A stretch of DNA of 64,000 nt, from contig BSYQ01000006.1 in assembly GCA_030272585.1 (NCBI GenBank), positions 5,001 to 69,000 of the forward strand, given 5' to 3'. Both the position numbers and the translations under genes were made by a program. The stretch is from Bryopsis sp. KO-2023. Its lineage: Eukaryota; Chlorophyta; Ulvophyceae; Bryopsidales; Bryopsidaceae. Below the pieces are notes generated by a model that saw only the letters and a list, made by a program, of their open reading frames with translations, ran no database searches and had not been told where the DNA came from. Positions 10,596-21,566 of the stretch are shown piece after piece. Numbering within the stretch: position 1 is the first letter of the stretch; the number at the start of each line of letters is the position of its first letter.

Positions 10596-12192
10596 GTGAA
10601 CAGAAATGGAAAGGAAGCTGATCTGCTGGAACTGGGTGCAAGCCCTCCTGTGATTCCTGTTCGGAGAAGTAACACATGGGTTGACAAGATGTATGTCAGC
10701 AGTCCAGAAGGCAAGATCCTGGTGTATAAGGATGATCGGGGCAGAAAGGTGGTGTCGTGCAGAATCTGTCATGAACAATTGTCATGGGTGAAGGGAGGCA
10801 GGATCCCCCTTTTGAATCATGTGGCCAAACACGGTATCCGGATCAGTTCCGAAATGGAAATTGCTGTCGCGGAAGGCTTTGAGGGCTGCCATTTGAAAAG
10901 GCAAAAGGATCAGGACATGAAAACAGGCACACAAGGGGGTCGGATCAGTTCTTTTGGGACCCAGAAAACACTCCCGTTTGTGTCTAAATGGGGACCTACT
11001 ACCCGGGAGTTCCAGTCGTACCGGCACAAGGTTATGTGCTATCTGGTCAGCGTCGGGGCCCCCTTCAGGACAGTGGAAGATCAGCACTTCCGAGACATGT
11101 GCACTCAACTGAACGCATCTGCTCCGCCTCTATCAGCGAAATCCTTGTCTCACCAGGTCGGATTGTCCTCCAACAGGCTTAAAAAAAAGATGAAGGATAT
11201 GGATCTGAGCAGATTCCGACCATGCTTTGTTGCTGATGGTTGGTCTCAGCAGCCCAAGCATTGGTTCGCGATGGGGGCTGTCTACATACACCGGGACCCG
11301 GAACAGGATCTGTTCGAACTCAAGCGGATCAGTCTCGGGACCTGGGAAATGGAGGGTACCGCAACTGCTTTGGACATTTGCACAAAAATGAACGAGATCA
11401 GGGAGGACTTTGATCTGACCGGATATCAGGCCAGCATCGTTACCGATCACGAGTCCAGAATGGGGGCAGCATGTGAAATGAACTACACTTACGATTGGCA
11501 CGGGTGCGGGACACACAGAATAAATTTGGGGGTAAAGAAGGGTCTGAAAAATGCCCCCCAAAGCGTGAACGACCTTGTGGCCAAAGTACACGATCTGTGC
11601 AGAACAGTGATGGGTGCATCCACTCATTGGGAAAAGCTGAAACAGATTCAGATCGATCGAGCCAAAAGAAAAGAAGCTGATCTGGAACGGCAACAAGCGG
11701 AGGCTGATCCCCAAGAGTTAATTTATGTGGTCCGGTCCTCGACAGCCACGGGTGCCTCTGGGATTGGCAACGGTGGGCTTGGTGAGAGCCCCGGTCCATC
11801 TCAAGTTGATGAGGATGAACTTCTGGAGGATGCACAAGAGGAATCTAATCAAAACGACCATCAGAGCCAGGAACAGGACGACCCCACATCACAGGAAGTA
11901 TATTCAAGTGATGAAGACGCTTGTCCCGATGATGGAGACGACGTGGAGGAGGCAGAAGACTGCCCAGGACCTGTCCGCAGATCTGACAAGGTTCTCAGAC
12001 TCACCTTGGCGGTGGAGACTAGGTGGAACAGCATCTGGTACATGTTGCATCGATTGTTGATTTTGAAACCCGACCTGATCCAGCTCTTTCCCCTCCTTCC
12101 CCCCCAATACAATATCAACCCCCAAGAATGGAAAGTGCTGCTGGAACTGTACCTGGTTCTGAGGCCATACAAGGAAGCAACCAAGGTACTGG
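10596..12192 (+). pseudogene. hAT transposase, N-terminal part
   Basis: An open frame of over 530 codons, cut at 12192 by chromovirus D. A BED-type zinc finger has C55, C58, H75 and H79. The RNase H-like core shows FVADGWS with Asp at about 214, IVTDHESRMG with Asp at about 284, CGTHRINLGVKKGL (the conserved Cys/His pair) and TRWNSIWYMLHR, all hAT hallmarks. An acidic low-complexity insert lies at about 395-450. A CTGCAG just before the ATG at 10596 could be a splice acceptor, so a short upstream exon is possible. The remaining catalytic region and the dimerisation domain lie beyond D, at 21567-22445. The protein would cut and move the element and its small relatives; this copy cannot, because of the insertion. 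Confidence 0.9.
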
Positions 12193-12990
12193 TGTAACGA
12201 TGCAGAACTGGACCAGTACTACTGGCAGTTCTACCCTAAGAAGGGTCCAACACTCATAGCAAGACAGCAGAGCAGAATGCTGCTGCTGCTGCTGCTATGA
12301 CTAATACTACTGCTGCTACTCCATGAATGGATATTCACAGGAGATGCAGCAAGGGATGTGAACGAGTGCTGCAGGCGCCGTCACATCAGGAAGATGATAT
12401 ATGAGGTCTATGACCGACTGCTACAAGAGGAACGAAGTGCAGCAGCAGACCGACATAGAGGAGTCATCGACGCTGCAAGGGAAAGCACGACTGCTGCAAG
12501 AGAGAAGTCGTGATAGGACTACTACAATAGTATTACTTCCCCGTGCGTAACGATGAGAGAGGTGTAGCAACACCGTGACAGACAAGCACAACAGTCTATG
12601 ACTGACATCGGGAGTGCTGCGGAGATCGCAGCAGCGTCGCGCTGCAGGAGATGCAGCACGTGAGAGGGATGCAGCATTGGCGGCAGAGATCACGTGATAT
12701 GTCGACAAGCTGGCATCGAGAGTGGGAACTTCGTGTGAGGCGTCAGCCGTCACTGCAGCAAGAGTTAACGAAGGCGCAACAAAGGCGCGACTAACCTTCT
12801 AGAGACTCGAAGAAGGGTTGAAAAGAGACGACACGCTGTCGAAGTTCCTAGTCGACTAGGCGGAGAGTACAGTCAGGAATAGAGGATGTAAGGAAATAAG
12901 AAGGGCTTTGTGGTTGTTTTGTATGTCTTGGTTTAAGTGTAAAAAGAGTCTTTCTGCAGCAAAGTCGTTCGAAAAAAGATAGTCGTTTCA
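12193..12990 (+). repeat. 5' LTR of chromovirus D
   Basis: 798 bp, TGTAACGATG to CGTTTCA. Contains a GCT triplet run near 12281 and many GCAGC words. One base differs from the 3' LTR by eye. Confidence 0.97.
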
Positions 12991-12991
12991 T

Positions 12992-13015
12992 TGGTTTCGG
13001 AGCAAGGGATCGAAC
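12992..13015 (+). other. Primer-binding site of D, with extended tRNA complementarity
   Basis: TGGTTTCGGAGCA continues for 11 more bases whose complement reads GTTCGATCCC, a tRNA T-loop. The match to a tRNA 3' end may therefore span about 24 nt. The predicted primer tRNA would end GCTCCGAAACCA. Confidence 0.65.
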
Positions 13016-13030
13016 GGGCTTTGGAAGTTT

Positions 13031-13846
13031 ATGTTGGAAAGACGAAGGACAGTGATCGGACAGTGGGAGCTCGGAAACTTTCGTGCCGAAGTCTCCCAAC
13101 CAAGGACATATATCCCAGGGGTCACCCCTGTACCCTCGGACGTCGACACGGAAGATCTACCCGACTGGGGTCACGAAGAAAACGAGGAGCCGGCAGAGGT
13201 CGAACCTGCAGCAGAGTTTGCAGCAGCACCTGCAGCAGTACAGAGAGGATACCCTATCGGCGGGACATACCCCCCTCGGGATACAGGTTATCCACCCGCA
13301 CACGGTAACGAACCAGTTCTGAGACCGCGTAACCCCTTGTTGCCAGTCGCGTTGCAGAGTCAAAGTCTACCGGAAAGCGTACAACGCTTGTTGCGACAAA
13401 GAGAGAACAGACGACTGTGGGAACAAGAACCCGGCGTCGAGGCTACCAGAACTCTTGGACAGCCGTGGGATTGTCTCTACGTGATCATCAACCAGTGGGG
13501 TGACGAAGTTCCAGACATCGACCGAGAAGTGTTGGAAAGAGTTCAGTTCCACAACCACTACATATTGGTTCCTAGGGAAGCGCAACGAAGCAGTCTACCG
13601 ACGTACATTCCGTGCGCAAACCCCGCCTGCAGCGTCCTTCACGACCTGCAGCAAGGACCATCAAGCGACGCCTACGCCCCTTACCACGGCCATTTTCACC
13701 TTCGAGTGGAACAGCAGTTCGCGCGCTACGAACCGTGCGTAAGTTGGAGGTGCGCGCGCTATCAAAGGTTACTGGAATTGGAACGTGTCAATGGCGGATC
13801 AGCAGCAGCAGCAGCAGCAGCACCCAATGCAGCACGCGCAACATGA
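13031..13846 (+). CDS. D upstream ORF, function unknown
   Basis: 271 residues between the primer site and gag, ending 62 bp inside the gag ORF in another frame. The N-terminal part is acidic and Pro-rich. The C-terminal part is more ordered, with spaced Cys and His residues (IPCANPACSVLHDL, YHGHFHLRVEQQF, YEPCVSWRCARYQ) that could bind zinc. I recognise no family. It could be an N-terminal gag segment carried in a separate frame or an accessory gene. Its position is unusual because chromoviruses normally start with gag. Confidence 0.55.
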   Translation: MLERRRTVIGQWELGNFRAEVSQPRTYIPGVTPVPSDVDTEDLPDWGHEENEEPAEVEPAAEFAAAPAAVQRGYPIGGTYPPRDTGYPPAHGNEPVLRPRNPLLPVALQSQSLPESVQRLLRQRENRRLWEQEPGVEATRTLGQPWDCLYVIINQWGDEVPDIDREVLERVQFHNHYILVPREAQRSSLPTYIPCANPACSVLHDLQQGPSSDAYAPYHGHFHLRVEQQFARYEPCVSWRCARYQRLLELERVNGGSAAAAAAAPNAARAT

Positions 13847-14837
13847 CGGAAACGCACATGGCGCACAGGATGTGGCAAATGATGTGCAGCAGATGGGCAA
13901 CATGATCATGCAGCTGCAGCAGGAAATCGCCAATTTGCGTCAGACTCAACAGGATGTGCTGCATGCTAATGCACAGATGCAGCAACAGCCAGCGCCGCAA
14001 GCCGCACTCGGAAGAGCAAGGGCGAAACCGCCAGAACTCTGGAATGGTAGTCCCGATGACATCCCATTGAGTGAGTGGTTGGTACAACTACAGACCTACT
14101 TTGAAGTGACTAATACGCACGACGGACACCAGCAAGTGCTGGTTGCTGCAGGCCACCTTCGTGGTGCAGCAAGCACTTATTGGAGAATGCGTTATGAAGC
14201 AAATCAAAGTCAGGAACAAGATCTCCCAGAGGATGTGTACCAACTGGTAGAGGACCTTAAAGACCAGTTTGGCAAAGTACATGCGAATCGTGATTTCCGA
14301 AGAGAATGGGGTCGTCTGCGACAAGGATCAAAGTCTGTTGTCGAGTATACTCATCAGTTTAGGCGACTGATGCTGCAGATCGAGGATTCCAACCCCGGGG
14401 AACAGATGTTCCGCTATCTCGACGGACTACACGAACGACTGCGAACGAAGGTCGAATTAGAAGCCCCAAACACACTGGAAGAAGCGATCACGATCGCAGC
14501 CACGTGGGAAGGTCCTCTCGAAAGGAGAAGAGAAGGAGGAGAACCGAACAGGGCAAGACCAGCAGATCGCAGGAGAAACAGGAGGAGAGACGACCAGCGA
14601 GGAAGGTGGCGCGGAGGACAGAATGCCCGACCTGCCGCCAACCCACGCTATGGACGTCAACGGAGAGACGATCGGATGGAGGTGGACAATTTGCAGCATC
14701 AAAGACCCGGCGCTGCAGCAAATCAGAGAACGGCCAATGGGAAGGCTAAGGGCAAGCGACAGGCTCGCGATACCATCGTTTGCTACAGGTGTGGCAAACC
14801 GGGCCATATTCAGGCTCAATGCAGAGTAAAAGCATGA
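13785..14837 (+). CDS. gag: D gag (capsid-nucleocapsid)
   Basis: 350 residues. It starts with a Gln run, then a coiled-coil stretch, then the retrotransposon-gag capsid core around [16 protein letters not shown] and [12 protein letters not shown], then an Arg-rich segment and one CCHC knuckle, [14 protein letters not shown], at the C-terminus. It overlaps pol by 58 bp, with pol in the -1 frame, the arrangement in which many Ty3/gypsy elements use programmed -1 frameshifting. Confidence 0.92.
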   Translation: MSMADQQQQQQQHPMQHAQHDGNAHGAQDVANDVQQMGNMIMQLQQEIANLRQTQQDVLHANAQMQQQPAPQAALGRARAKPPELWNGSPDDIPLSEWLVQLQTYFEVTNTHDGHQQVLVAAGHLRGAASTYWRMRYEANQSQEQDLPEDVYQLVEDLKDQFGKVHANRDFRREWGRLRQGSKSVVEYTHQFRRLMLQIEDSNPGEQMFRYLDGLHERLRTKVELEAPNTLEEAITIAATWEGPLERRREGGEPNRARPADRRRNRRRDDQRGRWRGGQNARPAANPRYGRQRRDDRMEVDNLQHQRPGAAANQRTANGKAKGKRQARDTIVCYRCGKPGHIQAQCRVKA

Positions 14838-17800
14838 GGCTGGGGACAGAGGGTGTCCCTAGCCGTAGTAAGGAAGTACAGGCGAAGGAGGAGAAAGGGG
14901 TGTATCCCCCCATTTTTGATTCAGCAATTTATCCATGGATAGGCGAAAAAGAAGATCAAGAAAAGCAAGTAGAGCCTTGGGCCACTTGCAGCAGCAGCAC
15001 ATACTATCAGGTAGAGCCAAGGGCCACCTGTAATCATTTGGGACTTTTGGGACAGGAAGAGCTTTATGCCACCTATAGACAAAAGAAGGGGAGTGAATGT
15101 GGGGAACCTCCCAGTTTTGAACCAGTTGAGCAAGTACAGGTAGAGCCTTGGGCCACCTGGGACAAGTGTGATGAAGGAGAGCGACAGGCCCCTTCTAGAT
15201 ATGTGAAAAGCAGGATTGTGAGGGTATCCCCCCCTGCTGTTGGTGATTGTAATGAAAAGTTCAAGCATTACCAACCCGACTGTGAAACAGTTGCAGCAAA
15301 GCAGCTGATGTTAACATCCAGAGGTGCAGCAAATCCCCAGCACCATTTGGGCACTCTGAATGTCGCCGGAACATCTGAGGAGTTGCTCACAACAATAGCT
15401 GAAGTTGATGGGAAAACACCTACTGTGTTAATCGACTCGGGAGCCTCAGAGCTTTTTGTATCAAGACAATGGGTTGCCGAGAATCAAATCCCTACAAGAA
15501 CTTCTCAACAATCAAGGGAAGTGCTGCTTGCAGATGGAGTCACTAAGGAACAGAGTTGCACTGAAATAGTTGCACAAGTGACAATGGGGCAGTTTCAATC
15601 TCAGGAGGTACTACATGAAGTAACCCTGGGAAATTATGACATAATACTTGGAATGCCTTGGTTATGCAAGCATAACCCTCAAATCGATTGGCAGAAGAAG
15701 ACAGTCCAGATACTGTTAAATGGACGACGTCTCAAATTGCGAATGAGAAGAGCTCGGTCTCAGAAGGAAGACCTGCAGCAGAACAATGTTGAGGTCATCT
15801 CTGCTATTCAGTTGGCTGCTGAAGTAAAGAAAGGAGAACCAGCATTTCTGATTCACATAAAACAAGTGGAGGAACATGCAGCAGACCAAGAAAATCGAGA
15901 AATTAAAACTGCAGAGGATAGAGCAGAGTCTCAGAGACTAGAACAGCAGATGCGAACAGAATTCGCAGACTTATTTCGGGAAGAGCTACCGAATGAACTA
16001 CCACCTGACAGGGGAGTCAGACATCGAATTGAGTTGGTGGAAGGAGCCACCCCTCAGAAGAAAGGACTCTACAGGCTCAGCATTGCAGAACAACAAGAGT
16101 TGAAGAAACAGTTGGCTGCATTGCTGCAGCAAGGATTTATTCAACCCAGTAAATCACCATGGGGCGCACCCGTGATCTTCGTTCCAAAGAAAAATGGGAA
16201 GATGCGCCTATGTGTTGATTATCGGGCTCTGAATAAATTAACGATCAAGAATAGGTACCCAATCCCAAGGATTGAAGACCTGCTTGATCAGGTACAAGGA
16301 TGCAGAGTTTTCAGCAAGATTGATTTATTTTCAGGCTACCATCAAGTACGCCTAGAACCAGAGGATTGCGAGAAAACTGCATTCCGTACCCGTTATGGAC
16401 TGTATGAATATGTGGTGTTGCCATTTGGATTGACCAATGCACCAGCCACTTTCATGAACACCATGCATCATGTATTGCACGAATACTTGGATGTATTTTG
16501 TGTGGTCTACCTGGATGACATACTAATCTACAGCAAGAGTTGGAGAGAGCATCGAGGACATGTGAGGAAGATACTCCAACTGCTGAGAACTCAGAAATTA
16601 TATGTTTCGGAAAAGAAGTGTTACTTGGGACGCAACACAGTGGAATTTCTGGGACACGAGATATCCGCAGCAGGAATTTCGGTGCTGCAGGATAAGATTC
16701 AGGTCATCAAGGACTGGCCACAGCCAACGACCTTGAAGGAACTTCGTTCCTTTCTGGGCCTGGCAAACTACTATCGCAGATTCATCAAAGGGTTCTCAAC
16801 GATTGCGCAACCGCTCACAGAGTTGTTGAAGAAAACGACTGAATGGAAGTGGACTGCTGCAGCAACCGCAGCAATGACCCGGTTGAAGGCAACACTAGTT
16901 GCAGCACCGGTACTTCTCATTCCTGACCCTGACAAGAAGTTTGAGCTTACCACAGATGCATCAGATTATGCAGTAGGTGCAGTGCTCACTCAGGATCAGG
17001 GCAGTGGACAACAACCTGTGGCGTTTGACAGCCGCAAGCTCAACCCAGCAGAGATGAACTACGCGACTCATGAGAAAGAATTATTGGCCATCGTTCACGC
17101 CCTACGGGTCTGGCGTCATTACTTGGACGCCCAGGAGTTCGTGATCTATACAGATCACGCGCCTCTGCGATATTTACAAACGCAGCCACACCTGTCTAAA
17201 CGACAAGCCAGATGGATGGAACTCCTCCAGGAGTTCAAATATGAGATCAAATATCGTCCCGGCAAAGACAATGTGGTTGCAGATGCTTTGAGCCGTGCAT
17301 CTCATCAAGCCACCCGAGAAGAAGAACTCTTCGTGATCACCAGTGCCTCTTGCACAGATTTCGGGAAAAGGGTGACACAGGCGTATGATCAGGATGCACT
17401 GTGCAAACCATTAATTGCAAATCCTCACCGACCCTCTAACATCCGATGGGATGGTACTCGGTTGTGGAAAAAGATGAACGAGCAGTGGAAATGGTGGATC
17501 CCGACGGCATTGCATGCAGAGGTGCTGCATGATGCCCACGATGGAGCACTGGCAGGCCACTTTGGCCGTCGCCGCACTCAAGCCCGGATCCAACAACATT
17601 ACTACTGGCCAACGCTACCAACAACGGTCCAAAAATATGTTGCCAGCCGTGTCGAATGCCAACGCAATAAGGCACCGACACAACGCCCAATGGGCTTGCT
17701 GCAACCATTGCCTATTCCCGATGAGCGATGGCAAGATGTTGCCTTGGACTTTATGGGGCCGTTACCCCCCACTGCTGCAGGATATGATTATCTCCTGGTG

Positions 17801-18793
17801 GTGGTTGATCGCTACAGCAAAATGCTGCATTTGATCCCGACCAATCAGACAGTTACAGCGGTGCAGGTTGCTCGCTTGTTTTTCGACCATATTGTTCGAT
17901 TACATGGACTCCCTCGCACCATTGTCTCGGATCGTGACCCCCGGTTCACCAGCCTGTTCTGGCGTGCGTTATGGAACTTGACTGGCACTCGGTTGGCCAT
18001 GTCCAGTTCCTATCACCCAGAAACAGATGGCCAAACTGAACGCTCCAATCGTACTATTCAAACTGTTCTTCGCAGTTACGTGCGACCAGCTGGTACGGAT
18101 TGGGATTTGCATCTCGCAGCCGCCGAGTTTGCCTACAACACGGGTGTACATGATTCTACGGGGTTTTCCCCCTTCTATCTTGTCTATGGTCGGCTCCCCA
18201 CCACCCCCTTGACACCAGCTGACCCCTCGCTGGTGCCTGCCGCAGACGACTGGTGGGCTACTTGGACTCAGAATATTGATCGGGCCACAGCCGCCATTTC
18301 TAAAGCCCAAGATCGACAGCGGAGGTCCGCTAACCGTTCTAGGCGGGGAGGGAAGTTCGCCGTAGGCGATAAAGTTTTTCTGTCTACCAAAGACTTACCC
18401 CTCTCTCCTACATTGAATCGGAAGTTAACGGCACAATACTGTGGTCCGTTTACAGTTACTGCATGCATATCAGATGTCACAGTACGCCTGGAATTGCCAG
18501 CATCGTTTGGACGACTGCACAATGCTTTCCATATCTCCAAACTCAAAGCTGCAACCCTCTCGGCTCCAGACGACTTCCCTGGACGCCAGCAAGAGGTTCA
18601 ACCAGAACCAGAGTTGGTTCAGGGCGAGTTGGAATATGAGGTTGAAGAAATATTGAGCAAACGCCAACACCGAGGCAAAACTCAATACTTAGTCCGATGG
18701 AAAGGCTACGATATAGCAGATGACACCTGGGAGCCAAAGCAGAACTTGAGAAATGCTGCAGCAAAAGTAGCAGCATTTGAGCAACACCGTTAA
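14780..18793 (+). CDS. pol: D pol polyprotein with chromodomain
   Basis: 1337 residues. Aspartic protease ([13 protein letters not shown]), reverse transcriptase ([35 protein letters not shown]), RNase H ([27 protein letters not shown]) and integrase ([44 protein letters not shown]) follow in the usual Ty3/gypsy order. A chromodomain closes the protein ([20 protein letters not shown], then [13 protein letters not shown]), which defines chromoviruses and is thought to steer integration to marked chromatin. No internal stop. Confidence 0.96.
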   Translation: MLQVWQTGPYSGSMQSKSMRLGTEGVPSRSKEVQAKEEKGVYPPIFDSAIYPWIGEKEDQEKQVEPWATCSSSTYYQVEPRATCNHLGLLGQEELYATYRQKKGSECGEPPSFEPVEQVQVEPWATWDKCDEGERQAPSRYVKSRIVRVSPPAVGDCNEKFKHYQPDCETVAAKQLMLTSRGAANPQHHLGTLNVAGTSEELLTTIAEVDGKTPTVLIDSGASELFVSRQWVAENQIPTRTSQQSREVLLADGVTKEQSCTEIVAQVTMGQFQSQEVLHEVTLGNYDIILGMPWLCKHNPQIDWQKKTVQILLNGRRLKLRMRRARSQKEDLQQNNVEVISAIQLAAEVKKGEPAFLIHIKQVEEHAADQENREIKTAEDRAESQRLEQQMRTEFADLFREELPNELPPDRGVRHRIELVEGATPQKKGLYRLSIAEQQELKKQLAALLQQGFIQPSKSPWGAPVIFVPKKNGKMRLCVDYRALNKLTIKNRYPIPRIEDLLDQVQGCRVFSKIDLFSGYHQVRLEPEDCEKTAFRTRYGLYEYVVLPFGLTNAPATFMNTMHHVLHEYLDVFCVVYLDDILIYSKSWREHRGHVRKILQLLRTQKLYVSEKKCYLGRNTVEFLGHEISAAGISVLQDKIQVIKDWPQPTTLKELRSFLGLANYYRRFIKGFSTIAQPLTELLKKTTEWKWTAAATAAMTRLKATLVAAPVLLIPDPDKKFELTTDASDYAVGAVLTQDQGSGQQPVAFDSRKLNPAEMNYATHEKELLAIVHALRVWRHYLDAQEFVIYTDHAPLRYLQTQPHLSKRQARWMELLQEFKYEIKYRPGKDNVVADALSRASHQATREEELFVITSASCTDFGKRVTQAYDQDALCKPLIANPHRPSNIRWDGTRLWKKMNEQWKWWIPTALHAEVLHDAHDGALAGHFGRRRTQARIQQHYYWPTLPTTVQKYVASRVECQRNKAPTQRPMGLLQPLPIPDERWQDVALDFMGPLPPTAAGYDYLLVVVDRYSKMLHLIPTNQTVTAVQVARLFFDHIVRLHGLPRTIVSDRDPRFTSLFWRALWNLTGTRLAMSSSYHPETDGQTERSNRTIQTVLRSYVRPAGTDWDLHLAAAEFAYNTGVHDSTGFSPFYLVYGRLPTTPLTPADPSLVPAADDWWATWTQNIDRATAAISKAQDRQRRSANRSRRGGKFAVGDKVFLSTKDLPLSPTLNRKLTAQYCGPFTVTACISDVTVRLELPASFGRLHNAFHISKLKAATLSAPDDFPGRQQEVQPEPELVQGELEYEVEEILSKRQHRGKTQYLVRWKGYDIADDTWEPKQNLRNAAAKVAAFEQHR

Positions 18794-19056
18794 AAAGATG
18801 ATAAAACGGTTGCAGCAACATGTGCTGCAGGTCGACAATGACGTGAACAGTCGACGATCCAATAAGGAAACACAACAGCGACGGCTGCTAAGGGTTATAC
18901 AAGCCTTAGATAAGCCATTTGAAGCGTCACCAACTATTTTGGGTGGTGCAGCATGATGGGATTGACAGCAACTGCTATAGCGAAGTTGCAGTAAAGTACT
19001 CGCGCCCACCAGACTTCACCACGACCTACTGCACGCTTCGCCAAACCCCAGACACC

Positions 19057-20337
19057 ATGACTCGCACAAACCAAGGACAAGGAAGAGGACGAGGAAGGGC
19101 CAGAGGACGCGAAGGGCAGGTTCCCCCCAATCATACTCTCGTAATCAACCGACTCCAGCAAAGAGCAGCAAGAGACCGGCAGAGGATTATTGACCTCACG
19201 CGAGCACACAATAGGCTCCTAGTGCGGCTCCGACAAAGCGAGATCAACAGAACGTTCGAAAGAAATCAATTGGGGAGACTGCTTCAGGATAGCAGGGAAA
19301 ACTGGGCCTACGAACGATCTCGACGTATGGCTGGTGAAGCAGCAATGTCGCGAGCTCAAGGTGTGATGGCGAATTTGGACGAGGAACTGCGTAAAGCAAG
19401 ACAAGAACTGCAGCAGGAAAAGCAAGAAAATCTAGGTCTACGAAATGCGATGAACATGATGGCCGGGGAACCGCGCACCGTCCTCATCCACGACGTCAGT
19501 GTACAGACTGAACCAATGCAGTTGTCGGAAATCGCCCCAAGGGATTCTGAACCAATGCAGTTGCCGGAAATCGCCCCAAGGGAGTCTGAACCAATGCTAA
19601 CGGAAATCGACCTGGAGGAAATAGCGATAGCTGTTGGAAGTTCCGCACGAGACGTTGGAGTAGAGACGTCGCCACCCCCAGCATCGATCGAACCAGCAGG
19701 CGAGCCGCCGAATGAGCAGGACGTCAATGACGAGATCGACGATGGATTGGGCAACAACGAGAGGGAGGAGAGCGAAGAGGAGGAGAGCGATGAGAATATG
19801 GACGACCCGACCACGGAGACACAAGGGGAAGAAGAAAATGTACCAGTACCAGCACCAGTCCAGGGAGGGGTCCAACCGCAGGCAATCGCGTTGCTGCAAG
19901 GATTGCGCGATGTGCTGCCACACGAGCCTAAAACATGCAGCATTTGTTTCAGAAGCAAATGCACACCCATTACCATGATGGGATGTGGTGATCACCGCCT
20001 CTGCGCCCACCCCGACTGCTGGCGAAAAGCTTGGGTAGCCGATCGAGTTCGCGTGTCCAGCAGCGGGGGTGGGCGCAGTCGCAGAATATCGGTACAGGTG
20101 GATGTCTCCGAGTCAATGGGATGGCCCGGCATCAAGGGTTTTGGGCATTGCACACTTTGTGATCTCACGACGACAGCCCATTCACTCGGAGGCATCCGAC
20201 CTAACAGACTTTTGGGGAATGTGATCGTAAAAACCACGGTTCAAAGGAAAGAAGAAATTTTGGGAGTTGGAGTGCAGGGGGCTAAAAATTCTGACAATGG
20301 ACCTTGGCAAGTGTTGGAATATGTGATCACAGGTTGA
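19057..20337 (+). CDS. D accessory ORF: coiled coil plus RING-like zinc finger
   Basis: 426 residues from the ATG at 19057 (the frame is open from 18919, but the context CACCATGA favours 19057). An Arg/Gly-rich start (GRGRGRARGRE) precedes a long coiled coil (about 25-135). An acidic, Pro-rich middle with a repeated EPMQLxEIAPR unit follows, and then a Cys/His cluster: CSICFRSKC, GCGDHRLCAHPDC and, after a spacer, HCTLCD. The order C-x2-C, C/H, C-x4-C, C-x2-C resembles a RING-type finger, the fold of many ubiquitin ligases. It occupies the env/accessory position between pol and the 3' LTR. RING identity is moderately sure; ligase activity is inference. Confidence 0.7.
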   Translation: MTRTNQGQGRGRGRARGREGQVPPNHTLVINRLQQRAARDRQRIIDLTRAHNRLLVRLRQSEINRTFERNQLGRLLQDSRENWAYERSRRMAGEAAMSRAQGVMANLDEELRKARQELQQEKQENLGLRNAMNMMAGEPRTVLIHDVSVQTEPMQLSEIAPRDSEPMQLPEIAPRESEPMLTEIDLEEIAIAVGSSARDVGVETSPPPASIEPAGEPPNEQDVNDEIDDGLGNNEREESEEEESDENMDDPTTETQGEEENVPVPAPVQGGVQPQAIALLQGLRDVLPHEPKTCSICFRSKCTPITMMGCGDHRLCAHPDCWRKAWVADRVRVSSSGGGRSRRISVQVDVSESMGWPGIKGFGHCTLCDLTTTAHSLGGIRPNRLLGNVIVKTTVQRKEEILGVGVQGAKNSDNGPWQVLEYVITG

Positions 20338-20621
20338 GAATGTTTCTCCCTGAGGATTACAAGAACATGAACATTTTTTGGTATGGGATCACAGGTTGAG
20401 AATGTTTCTCCCTGAGGATTACAAGAACATGAACATTTTTGGTATGGGATCACAGGTTGAGAATGTTCTTCCCTGAGGATTACAAGAACATGAACATTGT
20501 TGGTATGGGATCACAAGTTGAGAATGTTTCTCCCTGGGGAATATAAGAACATGAACATTTTTGATATGGCACCATAGGTTGAGAAGGTCTCTCCCTTGGT
20601 ATTGTAAGAAAATGAATTTTG

Positions 20622-20652
<31 letters not shown>
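20325..20652 (+). repeat. Short tandem repeats and poly(A) run in the D 3' region
   Basis: About five units of roughly 62 bp, each with GGGATCACAGGTTGAGAATG and AGAACATGAACATT words, lie just after the accessory ORF, followed by about 28 A residues (20624-20652). A remnant of a poly(A)-tailed insertion or an RNA element is possible. Confidence 0.75.
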
Positions 20653-20654
<2 letters not shown>

Positions 20655-20768
20655 TTCATGGAATTCAGCTGCAACCTGCAGCTTGCAACACCTGACAGAA
20701 TGTCAAAGCTACATTGATAAAGGTTCAACAAACTGACTAGGGACAGTCAGGAACCTGGTGGGGAGGAA

Positions 20769-21566
20769 TGTAACGATGCAGAACTGGACCAGTACTACTG
20801 GCAGTTCTACCCTAAGAAGGGTCCAACACTCATAGCAAGACAGCAGAGCAGAATGCTGCTGCTGCTGCTGCTATGACTAATACTACTGCTGCTACTCCAT
20901 GAATGGATATTCACAAGAGATGCAGCAAGGGATGTGAACGAGTGCTGCAGGCGCCGTCACATCAGGAAGATGATATATGAGGTCTATGACCGACTGCTAC
21001 AAGAGGAACGAAGTGCAGCAGCAGACCGACATAGAGGAGTCATCGACGCTGCAAGGGAAAGCACGACTGCTGCAAGAGAGAAGTCGTGATAGGACTACTA
21101 CAATAGTATTACTTCCCCGTGCGTAACGATGAGAGAGGTGTAGCAACACCGTGACAGACAAGCACAACAGTCTATGACTGACATCGGGAGTGCTGCGGAG
21201 ATCGCAGCAGCGTCGCGCTGCAGGAGATGCAGCACGTGAGAGGGATGCAGCATTGGCGGCAGAGATCACGTGATATGTCGACAAGCTGGCATCGAGAGTG
21301 GGAACTTCGTGTGAGGCGTCAGCCGTCACTGCAGCAAGAGTTAACGAAGGCGCAACAAAGGCGCGACTAACCTTCTAGAGACTCGAAGAAGGGTTGAAAA
21401 GAGACGACACGCTGTCGAAGTTCCTAGTCGACTAGGCGGAGAGTACAGTCAGGAATAGAGGATGTAAGGAAATAAGAAGGGCTTTGTGGTTGTTTTGTAT
21501 GTCTTGGTTTAAGTGTAAAAAGAGTCTTTCTGCAGCAAAGTCGTTCGAAAAAAGATAGTCGTTTCA
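20769..21566 (+). repeat. 3' LTR of chromovirus D
   Basis: 798 bp, same ends as the 5' LTR, followed by the target duplication ACTGG. Confidence 0.97.

Larger units (their letters stand above)
12193..21566 (+). mobile_element. Element D: Ty3/gypsy chromovirus with extra ORFs, looks whole
   Basis: 9374 bp, with LTRs of 798 bp at 12193-12990 and 20769-21566 and a 5-bp target duplication ACTGG (12188-12192 and 21567-21571). By eye the two LTRs differ at one base, so the insertion is very young. Order: LTR, primer site (12992), an upstream ORF, gag, pol with C-terminal chromodomain, an extra ORF with coiled coil and RING-like cysteines, short tandem repeats, a poly(A) run, LTR. The reading frames are open, so it looks whole. 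It sits in the transposase gene of the hAT. Confidence 0.97.

Noticed and set aside
10205-10714. Minus-strand open frame of 169 codons upstream of the hAT transposase
   Set aside because: It overlaps the transposase start antisense, has no recognisable features and is probably chance in a GC-rich stretch.
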